DNA from: Phyllobacterium trifolii
GTDB taxonomy: Bacteria > Pseudomonadota > Alphaproteobacteria > Rhizobiales > Rhizobiaceae
Reading direction: 5' to 3'
DNA length: 64,000 nucleotides
Assembly (NCBI RefSeq): GCF_014192095.1
Contig: NZ_JACHXN010000017.1
Location: 1 to 64,000 of the forward strand
Numbering within the stretch: position 1 is the first letter of the stretch; every line of letters starts with the position of its first letter. This document shows positions 36,778 to 44,751 of this stretch, one piece after another. The notes under the pieces were generated by a model. That model ran no database searches. It saw only the letters and a program-made list of their open reading frames with translations, and had not been told where the DNA came from. A program made the translations under genes and the position numbers.

Positions 36778-38448
36778 ATGACTGTCCTTTCGAACATCTC
36801 GTCGACCAGAATCTGGGACGCATCGCGTCAGTCACGCGAGCAGCGCATCGCCGCCGGCAGCGCTTATGCCAGCGGCAAGCAGGTCGCGCCTCAGGATACG
36901 ACGAAGCTGCTGGAGGCGGTTATACGTCCAGGCGACCGCGTGTGTCTCGAGGGCGACAACCAGAAGCAGGCGGACTTCCTCGCCGCTCGGCTCGCAGAAG
37001 TCGACCCCTCGGTGGTGAAGGACCTGCACATCGTACAGTCCGGCGTGGTGCTGGCCGAGCATCTCGATTTGTTCGAGGCCGGCATCGCGAAGCGGCTCGA
37101 TTTCTCCTATTCCGGACCGCAGGGCACCGCGATCGCAAGGACGCTGAAGTCCGGCAAGATCGAGCTCGGCGCCGTCCATACCTATCTCGAACTGTTCTCA
37201 CGCTATTTCGTCGATCTGACCCCCCATGTCGCGCTCACCGTGGCGCGCTGCGCGGACCGCGATGGCAACCTCTACATGGGTCCGAACACCGAGGACTCGC
37301 CCGTTGTCGTTGAGGCGACCGCCTTCAAGCAGGGAATCGTCATCGCGCAGGTGAACGAACTGGTCGACAACGTGCCGCGCGTCGACGTGCCCGGCGACCG
37401 GGTCGACTTCGTGGTGGTGACACCCGAGACCTTCTATGTGGAGCCGCTGTTCACTCGCGATCCGGCACAGATCACCGATACGCAGATCCTCGGCGCCATG
37501 CTGGCGATCAAGGGTATCTACGCGCCCTACGGCGTCAAGCGTCTGAATCACGGCATCGGCTTCAACACCGCTGCCATCGAGCTGATCCTGCCGACCTATG
37601 CCGAGCGGTTGGGTCTGAAGGGCAGGATCGCAACGCATTTTGCGCTCAACCCACACCCAACCCTGATCCCCGCGATCGAGGCGGGCTGGATTGAACAGGT
37701 GCACAGTTTCGGCTCGGAAGTCGGCATGGACGACTACATGCAGGCCCGGCCGGACATATTCTTCACCGGCCGCGACGGCTCCATGGCCTCGAACCGCATG
37801 TACTGTCAGTCGGCCGGGCTCTATGCGACCGATCTGTTCATCGGCTCGACACTGCAGATTGACCTTCAGGGTAACTCTTCGACGTTCACCCGCGACCGCA
37901 TCGCCGGCTTTGGTGGTGCGCCCAACATGGGCTCGGACCCGCACGGACGGCGCCATGCCAGCGAGCCCTGGTTGAAGGCCGGCCGCGAGGCTGCTGGTGA
38001 GAGGACTGGCTTGCCGCGCGGGCGCAAGCTCGTCGTGCAGATCGTCGAGACCTTCAGCGATAAGCTCGTCCCCACCTTCGTCGAAAGCCTCGACAGTATC
38101 GAACTGGCGAAGTCGCTCGACCTCGCTTTGCCGCCGGTGATGATCTATGGCGACGACGTCTCTCACATTGTCACCGAGGAAGGCATCGCCAATCTGCTGC
38201 TGTGCCGCAGCGCTTACGAGCGCGAACAGGCGATCCGGGGCGTGGCGGGCTATACCGACGTCGGGCGGGCTCGCGACCGCACAACGGTGGAGGATCTGCA
38301 CGCCCGCAAGATAATCCAGCGGCCGGAAGATCTTGGCATCGATCCGCTTGATGCCAACAAGAGCCTGCTTGCCGCGCGCTCGATCAAGGACTTGATGCAC
38401 TGGTCGGGCAACCTCTACGACCCACCGGCCAAGTTCCGCAACTGGTAG
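36778..38448 (+). CDS. mdcA: Malonate decarboxylase alpha subunit (malonate:ACP transferase)
   Basis: This 556-residue subunit exchanges the acetyl group on the carrier protein for malonate. The whole MdcA pattern is present, from LEGDNQKQADFLA and PHVALTVARCADRDGNLYMG to NRMYCQSAGLYATDLFIGST and the late GGAPNMGSDPHGRRHAS. It is the first gene of mdcACDEGBH. The ATG follows a GAGG site. The enzyme is cytosolic and biotin-independent because no membrane pump or biotin carrier is in the operon. Confidence 0.96.
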   Translation: MTVLSNISSTRIWDASRQSREQRIAAGSAYASGKQVAPQDTTKLLEAVIRPGDRVCLEGDNQKQADFLAARLAEVDPSVVKDLHIVQSGVVLAEHLDLFEAGIAKRLDFSYSGPQGTAIARTLKSGKIELGAVHTYLELFSRYFVDLTPHVALTVARCADRDGNLYMGPNTEDSPVVVEATAFKQGIVIAQVNELVDNVPRVDVPGDRVDFVVVTPETFYVEPLFTRDPAQITDTQILGAMLAIKGIYAPYGVKRLNHGIGFNTAAIELILPTYAERLGLKGRIATHFALNPHPTLIPAIEAGWIEQVHSFGSEVGMDDYMQARPDIFFTGRDGSMASNRMYCQSAGLYATDLFIGSTLQIDLQGNSSTFTRDRIAGFGGAPNMGSDPHGRRHASEPWLKAGREAAGERTGLPRGRKLVVQIVETFSDKLVPTFVESLDSIELAKSLDLALPPVMIYGDDVSHIVTEEGIANLLLCRSAYEREQAIRGVAGYTDVGRARDRTTVEDLHARKIIQRPEDLGIDPLDANKSLLAARSIKDLMHWSGNLYDPPAKFRNW

Positions 38449-38459
38449 GGAGACGGCAC

Positions 38460-38777
38460 ATGGACACCCTCAAGTTCCACCATACAACCCGCGGTCCAGC
38501 CGCTGGCGCCGCCAGCACCGCCCTTGTCGGCGTCATCGCCTCGGGCAATCTCGAAGTGCTGGTGGAACGCACGCTTGCCGATACTGAATGCACCGTCGAA
38601 ATCACCACTCCGGTGCGCGGCTATTCCGAAGTCTGGGAGGCCGTTGTCGCCGATTTCGTCGAGCGCACATCGCCAGGGGGACTGCGTATCTCCATCAACG
38701 ACGGCGGCGCACGTCCCGACACGGTGATGTTGCGGCTGCTGCAAGGCGTGCGGACCATGGGGGCCGGCCATGAGTAA
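38460..38777 (+). CDS. mdcC: Malonate decarboxylase acyl-carrier protein (delta subunit)
   Basis: This 105-residue carrier is modified with 2'-(5''-phosphoribosyl)-3'-dephospho-CoA. The attachment Ser lies in the conserved VGVIASGNLEVLVE segment, position 28. It begins 11 bases after mdcA and overlaps mdcD by 8 bases. The cofactor is made and attached by MdcB and MdcG from the same operon. Confidence 0.95.
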   Translation: MDTLKFHHTTRGPAAGAASTALVGVIASGNLEVLVERTLADTECTVEITTPVRGYSEVWEAVVADFVERTSPGGLRISINDGGARPDTVMLRLLQGVRTMGAGHE

Positions 38778-39699
38778 CACGAAGCATTCCGCCGCCGATG
38801 CTACGAGCTGGTTCCTGTCGACCGCCCGCGAGCGTCTCGCGAGGCTGCTCGATCCGGGCAGCTTCACGGAGTTCCTGACACCAACCGAGCGAGTGCAGAG
38901 CCCGCATCTTGCGCTGTTCGACCTGCCCGCGGCATTCGACGACGGCATGATCGTCGGACGCGGGCGGCTAGAAACACGTAACGTGCTTGTCGCCGCGCAG
39001 GAAGGCCAATTCATGGGCGGCACCTTCGCCGAGGTGAGCGGCGCCAAGCTCGTCGGCCTGCTGCGAGCCGCGCGTGACGATGCGAGGCTGCCACGCATCG
39101 TCCTCTTGCTGCTCGACAGCGGCGGGGTGCGATTACAGGAAGCCAATGCCGGCGAGCTCGCAGTGGCCGAGGTGATGCGCGCCATCGTCGAGGCGCGCAG
39201 CTCCGGCGTGACCGTCATCGCCCTCATCGGCGGAAGAGCAGGCGCCTTCGGTGGTGCGGGCCTCACCGCCGCAACCTGCTCGCGAATCGTCATTTCCGAG
39301 CAGGGGCGCACTGGCGTGTCAGGCCCGGAGGTAATCGAGACCAACAAAGGCGTCGAGGAATTCGACTCGCGGGACAAGGCGCTGGTGTGGAGCGTCACCG
39401 GCGGTCGCACCCGCCGCCTGATCGGAGGCGCCGACGCCTATGCCGAGGACACGGTTGCGGGATTCCGCGACGCCGTGCTCGCGTTGATTAGCCATGCGCC
39501 GTCCGTCGACCTCGCGATGCTGCGCGCCGAGCATACACGGCTCGCCGGTCGGGCCGAGCGGCTTGGTGCGTGCAACTCCGCTCTCGAGATGTGGGCACAG
39601 CTCGGCATTGCCGAACCGCGAGCGGTTCGGGACATGGATGACGCTGCCTTCGCGGCGATCGTCACAGGTCTGACAGGAGCTGACCATGACGCTCGATGA
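38770..39699 (+). CDS. mdcD: Malonate decarboxylase beta subunit (decarboxylase)
   Basis: This 309-residue protein has the crotonase/carboxyltransferase fold. LLDSGGVRLQEANAGELAVA and GGRAGAFGGAGLTAATCS are typical oxyanion and acyl-CoA loops. With MdcE it decarboxylates malonyl-S-carrier to acetyl-S-carrier. Start and stop overlap the genes on both sides, so stoichiometry is translationally coupled. Confidence 0.95.
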   Translation: MSNTKHSAADATSWFLSTARERLARLLDPGSFTEFLTPTERVQSPHLALFDLPAAFDDGMIVGRGRLETRNVLVAAQEGQFMGGTFAEVSGAKLVGLLRAARDDARLPRIVLLLLDSGGVRLQEANAGELAVAEVMRAIVEARSSGVTVIALIGGRAGAFGGAGLTAATCSRIVISEQGRTGVSGPEVIETNKGVEEFDSRDKALVWSVTGGRTRRLIGGADAYAEDTVAGFRDAVLALISHAPSVDLAMLRAEHTRLAGRAERLGACNSALEMWAQLGIAEPRAVRDMDDAAFAAIVTGLTGADHDAR

Positions 39700-40417
39700 A
39701 ATCCTCTCAAGTCTCTTCCCCACGGGCCACGGCATTAAACCCCGGCCCAATCATCTGATCCTTGGTACGGGAAAGCGCGTCGATGGTGGCACGGTCGAGG
39801 TGGTCGGCATAGCAGACGGCGAGGCACTGGGGATCGAGGGTGTGCTACCGCTGGCCGGACGCGTGCTCGACATCGTGGCGACCGGCAGCAAGGCACCGAT
39901 CCTCGTCATCGTCGACACACAGGGCCAACTTATGTCCCGCCGCGACGAGATGCTCGGCCTCAACGAGTATCTCGCCCATCTGGCGAAATGTCTGCTACTG
40001 GCGAGCCGCAGCGGCCATCCCACCGTCGGGCTGAACTATGGCAAGGCCGTCGCTGGCGCTTTCCTAGCCACTGCACTTGCCACCGACATCCTGGTCGCGC
40101 TGCCAGATGCTGAACCATCTGTCATGGATCTGCCCTCGATGGCGCGCGTGACCAAGCTGCCGGAGGACAAGCTGAAAGAGCTGTCGCAAACCAGCCCGGT
40201 TTTTGCGCCGGGCCTTGTCTTCATGAAAGCCGTCGGCGCTGTAGCGCAAGTTTGGGATCCCGCCAAGCCGCTCGCCGATCAGTTTGAGGCGACGCTGGCC
40301 GTTGTCCCCGCGCGCGATACCCGGGACGCGCTAGGCGCCGAGCGCGGCGGACGCCCGATCGCGGCGCAGATCGCGCGGCGCGTAGCACACCAAGCGTCCG
40401 GTGGCGATGATGTCTAG
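39686..40417 (+). CDS. mdcE: Malonate decarboxylase gamma subunit
   Basis: This 243-residue partner of MdcD has the same carboxyltransferase fold: LILGTGKRVDGGTVEVVGIA, ILVIVDTQGQLMSRRDEMLG and GLNYGKAVAGAFLATALATD. It overlaps mdcD (14 bases) and mdcG (11 bases). Confidence 0.94.
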   Translation: MTLDEILSSLFPTGHGIKPRPNHLILGTGKRVDGGTVEVVGIADGEALGIEGVLPLAGRVLDIVATGSKAPILVIVDTQGQLMSRRDEMLGLNEYLAHLAKCLLLASRSGHPTVGLNYGKAVAGAFLATALATDILVALPDAEPSVMDLPSMARVTKLPEDKLKELSQTSPVFAPGLVFMKAVGAVAQVWDPAKPLADQFEATLAVVPARDTRDALGAERGGRPIAAQIARRVAHQASGGDDV

Positions 40418-41087
40418 CCATGCCTATCGCCGCCATGATCTGCTGCGCGTAGAGCCCGAGGCATGGAGGAAGATGCTCCTCGCCAGCGGTAGCCTCGATT
40501 GTCTGGCCGAGGAGCCCCAGCGGCTGGTCGAAGACTGGGCCGAGCGCGGCTTGCCGGTGATCGTGCGGCGGGGAGCCGCTGGCGACGATGAGAGCGCGCT
40601 CGCCGTCGGCCTCCCCCTGCCGCCCGAGCTCGGCAAGCTGAGGCTGGGCTTTTTCATCCCTCAAGGGCACGTGGCGGCAAGTGTTGCGGCGCTCTCCGTG
40701 GCAGAGGCAGCTCGGTCGGCCCCTGCGAACCTGCGCGTCCAGCTGGAAGCCGCTGCCGCTCTTGGGAGGCGGTTGGGGTTGTGGCCGGCCGTCTTCGGCG
40801 CGCTGCTCTGGCAGCATCTGACAGGGCTTACCTATCTGCGGCCCGGCTCGGACATCGACCTCATCTGGCCGGTGTCTCGTCGGGAGGCGCTGGACGAGCT
40901 GCTCGACGGCCTCGCCACGCTCGACGCCACCGGCCCGGCCCGGCTCGACGGCGAGATCGTCCTCAGCACAGGCGAAGGCGCGAACTGGCGCGAACTGAGC
41001 AGCGCACTCACCCGCCCTGACGGCACAGTCCTCGTCAAATCAATGCACGCAGCGGAGCTCAAATGCGCACGACATCTCTTCATGTGA
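40407..41087 (+). CDS. mdcG: Phosphoribosyl-dephospho-CoA transferase (holo-carrier synthase) MdcG
   Basis: This enzyme has about 226 residues and transfers the CoA-like prosthetic group to Ser of MdcC. Conserved parts are RHDLLRVEPEAWR, GLPVIVRRG, FGALLWQHLTGLTYLRPGSD and DIDLIWPV, the nucleotidyltransferase-type Asp pair. ATG 40407 or 40410 are both possible; a GTG at 40401 is also in frame. It overlaps mdcE and mdcB. Confidence 0.92.
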   Translation: MMSSHAYRRHDLLRVEPEAWRKMLLASGSLDCLAEEPQRLVEDWAERGLPVIVRRGAAGDDESALAVGLPLPPELGKLRLGFFIPQGHVAASVAALSVAEAARSAPANLRVQLEAAAALGRRLGLWPAVFGALLWQHLTGLTYLRPGSDIDLIWPVSRREALDELLDGLATLDATGPARLDGEIVLSTGEGANWRELSSALTRPDGTVLVKSMHAAELKCARHLFM

Positions 41088-41959
41088 CCGCCCGCTTACC
41101 GAAGCGCGCGCCAGCGCAAGGACGGAGACTGGTCGCACCAGTCGACGTCGATCGGTTCGGCGGCTTGGCGGCGGATGCGCTGCTCGCCGAACTCGACACC
41201 TGGCCAAAGCCCGGCCTCGTCAGTCCGCTCGACAACGGTAGCCATGACGATATGGACTATGACACATTCCTTTGCAGCATAAACGTCATTCGCCCCTTCT
41301 TTGCCGAGCTTGCCGAAGTCGGGGCGGCAGGCGCCGACATGACCGAGTTGCGCGGGATAGGTCGGCTTGCAGAAAACGCCATGCTCGCCGCCACCGGCGG
41401 GGTGAACACCCATCGCGGCGCGATCTTTGCGCTGGGCCTGCTCTGCGCGGCAGCCGGTGCAGCATGCGCCGAGCGGTTGCCTCTCTCGGCTGTGGGGCTG
41501 GCGCGGATAGTCGGAGAGCGCTGGGGTCGAGAAATCATGCGCGGCCCGATCCCGCTGAACAGCCATGGCAGCAGTGCACTGCGGCGCTTTGGGGCCGGCG
41601 GGGCGCGCATGGAGGCTGCCCGCAGCTATCCACATGCGCGGACCATCGGCCTTCCGGCGCTGCGGGCCGGACGGGTGCTGACTGGCGACGAAGGGGCGGC
41701 ACGGGTGCACGCATTCTTCGAATTGCTGGCGGCGGTGGAGGACACCAACCTGCTCCATCGCGGCGGTATAGAAGGGCTGCGGGAGGCACGCAGCGTGGCA
41801 CACGATTTCCTTCTCAGCGGAGGCGTCGGCCGGGCGGACTGGCTGGCCCATGCGATGGCCGTGCATCGTGCATTTGTGGCCCGGAGCCTCAGCCCGGGCG
41901 GATCGGCCGATTTGCTGGCGGTAACGGTCTTCCTCGATTGCGTCGAGAATGCGCCATGA
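41063..41959 (+). CDS. mdcB: Triphosphoribosyl-dephospho-CoA synthase MdcB
   Basis: This CitG/MdcB-family enzyme of 298 residues makes the prosthetic-group precursor from dephospho-CoA and ATP. ELDTWPKPGLVSPLDNGSHD, ATGGVNTHRGAIFALGLLCA and EDTNLLHRGG are family hallmarks. The ATG lies inside mdcG (25-base overlap), and the stop overlaps the mdcH start. Confidence 0.94.
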   Translation: MRTTSLHVTARLPKRAPAQGRRLVAPVDVDRFGGLAADALLAELDTWPKPGLVSPLDNGSHDDMDYDTFLCSINVIRPFFAELAEVGAAGADMTELRGIGRLAENAMLAATGGVNTHRGAIFALGLLCAAAGAACAERLPLSAVGLARIVGERWGREIMRGPIPLNSHGSSALRRFGAGGARMEAARSYPHARTIGLPALRAGRVLTGDEGAARVHAFFELLAAVEDTNLLHRGGIEGLREARSVAHDFLLSGGVGRADWLAHAMAVHRAFVARSLSPGGSADLLAVTVFLDCVENAP

Positions 41960-42891
41960 GCGGCATCGCGATATTGTGCTCGGGACAAGGCAATCAGAGT
42001 GCGGCCATGTTCGATCTCGTCGCATCTGAGCCGGCGGCGGCGCCTGTCTTCGCGCTTGCCGCGGGGGCTCTCGGCGGCCACGATCCGCGCGACCTCGCCC
42101 TGCGCGGCGGCGACATCATTCATCGCAACGATGTTGCGCAGGTGCTGTGCTGCACTGCGGCGCTCGCTGTATGGGCGGTGGTTGGCTCGTCAGCTCTGCG
42201 CCCGCTTACCGTCGCCGGCTACAGCGCAGGTGAAGTGCCAGCCTGGGCGATCGCCGGTGTTATGGACGCGTCGAGTGCTTTCGACCTCGTGGCGCGCCGC
42301 GCCGCCCTCATGGACAAGGCCACCCGAGAGCCTTCCGGGCTCGCCGCCATTGTTGGTTTGCCGCGCACTGTAGTCGACGGACTTTGTAGCGCCTATGGGC
42401 TCGACATTGCCATCGTCAACGGTCCGCTGCATCTCATTGTCGGCGGACGCATGGCGGTGCTCCGGATGGCGCTCACGCAAGCCGCCGCGCGCGGAGCGAC
42501 CCGGACCACGATGCTGTCGATCGAGGTCGCATCACACACGCCGGGTCTCAAGGTCGTAAGCGGCCGGTTCGGCAGGCTGCTGAGGGAGGCCGTCGCAGAC
42601 GACAGTCGCTTGCCGAGCGATATGCGGCTGCTCAGCGGCGTTGACGGGATGCCTGTTCGCAGCGTTACCGAAGGTCTCGCCAAGCTCGCCGCGCAGATCT
42701 CGACGACCATCGACTGGGCGGCCTGCATGGATGCGTGTCGGGCCTCCCGTCCCGCCCGCGTGCTCGAACTCGGGCCGGGCAACGCGCTATCGCGGATGAT
42801 GGCTGAATTCGAGCCGGGCACACCGGCGCGCAGCGCCGCCGATTTCCGCTCCGTTGCCGGCCTGCGCAGCTGGGTGGAAGCGGCGCCTTGA
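41956..42891 (+). CDS. mdcH: Malonyl-CoA:carrier protein transacylase of malonate decarboxylase
   Basis: The 311-residue FabD-like acyltransferase begins AILCSGQGNQSAAMFD. Its nucleophile elbow is AGYSAGE (Ser90) and a His lies in ASHTPGL. It loads malonyl onto the carrier to start the catalytic cycle. It is the last gene of the mdc operon, and its ATG overlaps the mdcB stop. Confidence 0.93.
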   Translation: MSGIAILCSGQGNQSAAMFDLVASEPAAAPVFALAAGALGGHDPRDLALRGGDIIHRNDVAQVLCCTAALAVWAVVGSSALRPLTVAGYSAGEVPAWAIAGVMDASSAFDLVARRAALMDKATREPSGLAAIVGLPRTVVDGLCSAYGLDIAIVNGPLHLIVGGRMAVLRMALTQAAARGATRTTMLSIEVASHTPGLKVVSGRFGRLLREAVADDSRLPSDMRLLSGVDGMPVRSVTEGLAKLAAQISTTIDWAACMDACRASRPARVLELGPGNALSRMMAEFEPGTPARSAADFRSVAGLRSWVEAAP

Positions 42892-42938
42892 ACACCCCAA
42901 CGGATGTTGGCCAGAACCCTTCATGAAGGAAACAAGGA

Positions 42939-43364
42939 ATGACCAATCTCTACTCGACCAAAGTCACCGCAACGGGCGGCCGCAAGGGCACTATCCGCAG
43001 CGAAGACGGCATTCTCGATCTCACGCTTGCCATCCCCAAGGAACTGGGGGGAATAGGCGGGGCCACCAATCCCGAACAGCTCTTTGCTGGCGGCTATGCT
43101 GCCTGTTTCGAGAATGCGCTGTTACGCGTTGCTCGGCAGTCGGGGCACCGCTTCGCCGATGGAGACGTGACGGTCGTGAGTGAAATCGGCGTCAGCCGCA
43201 ACAAAGCCGATGCCTTCGTGCTGCACGCCTCTCTCGCCGTCACCGTCTCCGGCGTCGATCAGGCCACAGCCGAGGAACTGGTGAGAAATGCCGACGCCAT
43301 TTGCCCCTACTCAAACGCCATTCGAGGAAACGTCGATGTCGCAAAGACAGTGGTTGCCGTCTGA
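42939..43364 (+). CDS. ohr: Organic hydroperoxide resistance protein (Ohr/OsmC family)
   Basis: This 141-residue thiol peroxidase reduces organic hydroperoxides. The catalytic cysteines are Cys56 (GGYAACFENAL) and Cys122 (ICPYSNAIRGN), both in family context, and Arg20 lies in GTIRSEDG. The ATG follows AAGGA. It is 48 bases after mdcH in the same direction, so it may be read through from the mdc operon. No OhrR repressor gene is nearby. Confidence 0.93.
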   Translation: MTNLYSTKVTATGGRKGTIRSEDGILDLTLAIPKELGGIGGATNPEQLFAGGYAACFENALLRVARQSGHRFADGDVTVVSEIGVSRNKADAFVLHASLAVTVSGVDQATAEELVRNADAICPYSNAIRGNVDVAKTVVAV

Positions 43365-43635
43365 CGATCGGGCCAGAAATAGCGTCGGCGGCCGTCGGCA
43401 TGTCGCAAGCGAGGTCGCACTTGCCTATCTGGGGCAATCGTGACGCCGATGACCGGTCGAATTCTCAAACCTCACAAGACTGACTGCTGAATTGACGGCG
43501 GATGGTATGTTATGCTCATTGGCCGCTGAACTCTGGGTGGCAGCGGTTCTGCGCGCCGCCATTGCCGGACTTGAAACGCGCGCTTCGCGATGGCATTGTT
43601 TTCGCAATCTGGGGTTGTAATTCGTGGGTGTCCCA

Positions 43636-44589
43636 ATGGGCAAGACACTGCTCACCGGAAATAAAAAAACTCGAGGCCGCGCCTACGGTTCGCAATTAGG
43701 CGAACGCTTGGGTTTGCCGAAGCCTCCCAGTCACGTCTATCGCACGTTGAATCGAGGTACGCTCGCTATCACGGAATTGCAATCCCGAGCGCCGCCGCGG
43801 GACCCAACTCCGTCTTTCGGCCATGATGACGCCTATCAGGTGATTGTTAGCCTAAGGCATATCCGGCTGCAGCTTTGGTTGAACGATAGTTACCACTTGA
43901 GTGATATGCATGGGGGAAAGACCTACATTGCCGATCTAAGACAGGAACCACGGGTCCTTATACAGAATCCTTTCCACACCGTGAACTTCTACATGCCCAT
44001 CTCGACCCTGAAGGCGTATTCCGAGCAGAACGACATGCCAATCTTCACAGATTTTCCTCAACCTCCCACTGTTGGCCAAGATGATCCGGTGATGCGTCAA
44101 CTTGCCGGGGCGGCGTCGGCAGCATTTGCCTATCGCCACCAGGCGAGCGGACTGTTGCTCGACGCGGTCCTCGATGCTGTCTGTGCCAATATGCTGGGGC
44201 GGTATGGCGCCTCGACAAGCACGGCGTCAGCCCGGTCCCGTGGTTTGGCGCCTTGGCAGGAGCGTCGCGCGAAGGAGCTGATGGACGAGCACCTGGATGT
44301 GTCCATGTCGAAACTCGCCGAGGAGTGCGGTCTTTCGGTCGCCCACTTCGGCCGGGCCTTCAAGAACTCCACGGGCACTGCGCCGCATCAGTGGCAACTC
44401 GGTCGTCGCATGAAGCGGGCGCAGGCGCTGCTGACGGGCTCGTCTCTTTCGATATCGGAGGTCGCTCTCGAATGCGGGTTTTCGAGCCAAAGCCATTTCA
44501 CCACCGCCTTCAGGGAGACTATCGGCGTCAGTCCCGGGCAGTGGCGTCGGTCGGGATCCACGGGCATCAGCGGCTTGGATACTGACTGA
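43636..44589 (+). CDS. AraC-family transcriptional regulator
   Basis: This regulator has about 317 residues. Two helix-turn-helix units at the C-terminus are typical of AraC/XylS proteins (SMSKLAEECGLSVAHFGRAF and SISEVALECGFSSQSHFTTA, then FRETIGVSPGQWR). The N-terminal half is an effector/dimerisation domain of the AraC_N type. ATG 43636 is preferred; GTG 43624 is in frame. Its targets are unknown. It sits between the mdc/ohr genes and the SDR-hydrolase-efflux cluster and could act on either. Confidence 0.85.
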   Translation: MGKTLLTGNKKTRGRAYGSQLGERLGLPKPPSHVYRTLNRGTLAITELQSRAPPRDPTPSFGHDDAYQVIVSLRHIRLQLWLNDSYHLSDMHGGKTYIADLRQEPRVLIQNPFHTVNFYMPISTLKAYSEQNDMPIFTDFPQPPTVGQDDPVMRQLAGAASAAFAYRHQASGLLLDAVLDAVCANMLGRYGASTSTASARSRGLAPWQERRAKELMDEHLDVSMSKLAEECGLSVAHFGRAFKNSTGTAPHQWQLGRRMKRAQALLTGSSLSISEVALECGFSSQSHFTTAFRETIGVSPGQWRRSGSTGISGLDTD

Positions 44590-44751
44590 ACGGCCAACCT
44601 GCCGTCGTCTCTCCACGAGGCACCGAACGACAACAGGTCATATTTTCGCAATTTGCAGCAGGTTTTCGGAAGACACGCCCGCTGTTCCTCAGCACGTTCA
44701 TCGATCTGCAATATAGTGGCGCAGGAGCGGAAAGCCGTGACAGGTCATGCG

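Noticed and set aside
37198-38400. Open frame of 400 codons on the minus strand over mdcA
   Set aside because: Antisense to mdcA, whose identity is clear; a GC-rich shadow frame.
41272-41955. Upstream extension of the mdcH frame inside mdcB
   Set aside because: The frame is open, but its Arg-rich translation is not protein-like; mdcH starts at the ATGA overlap at 41956.
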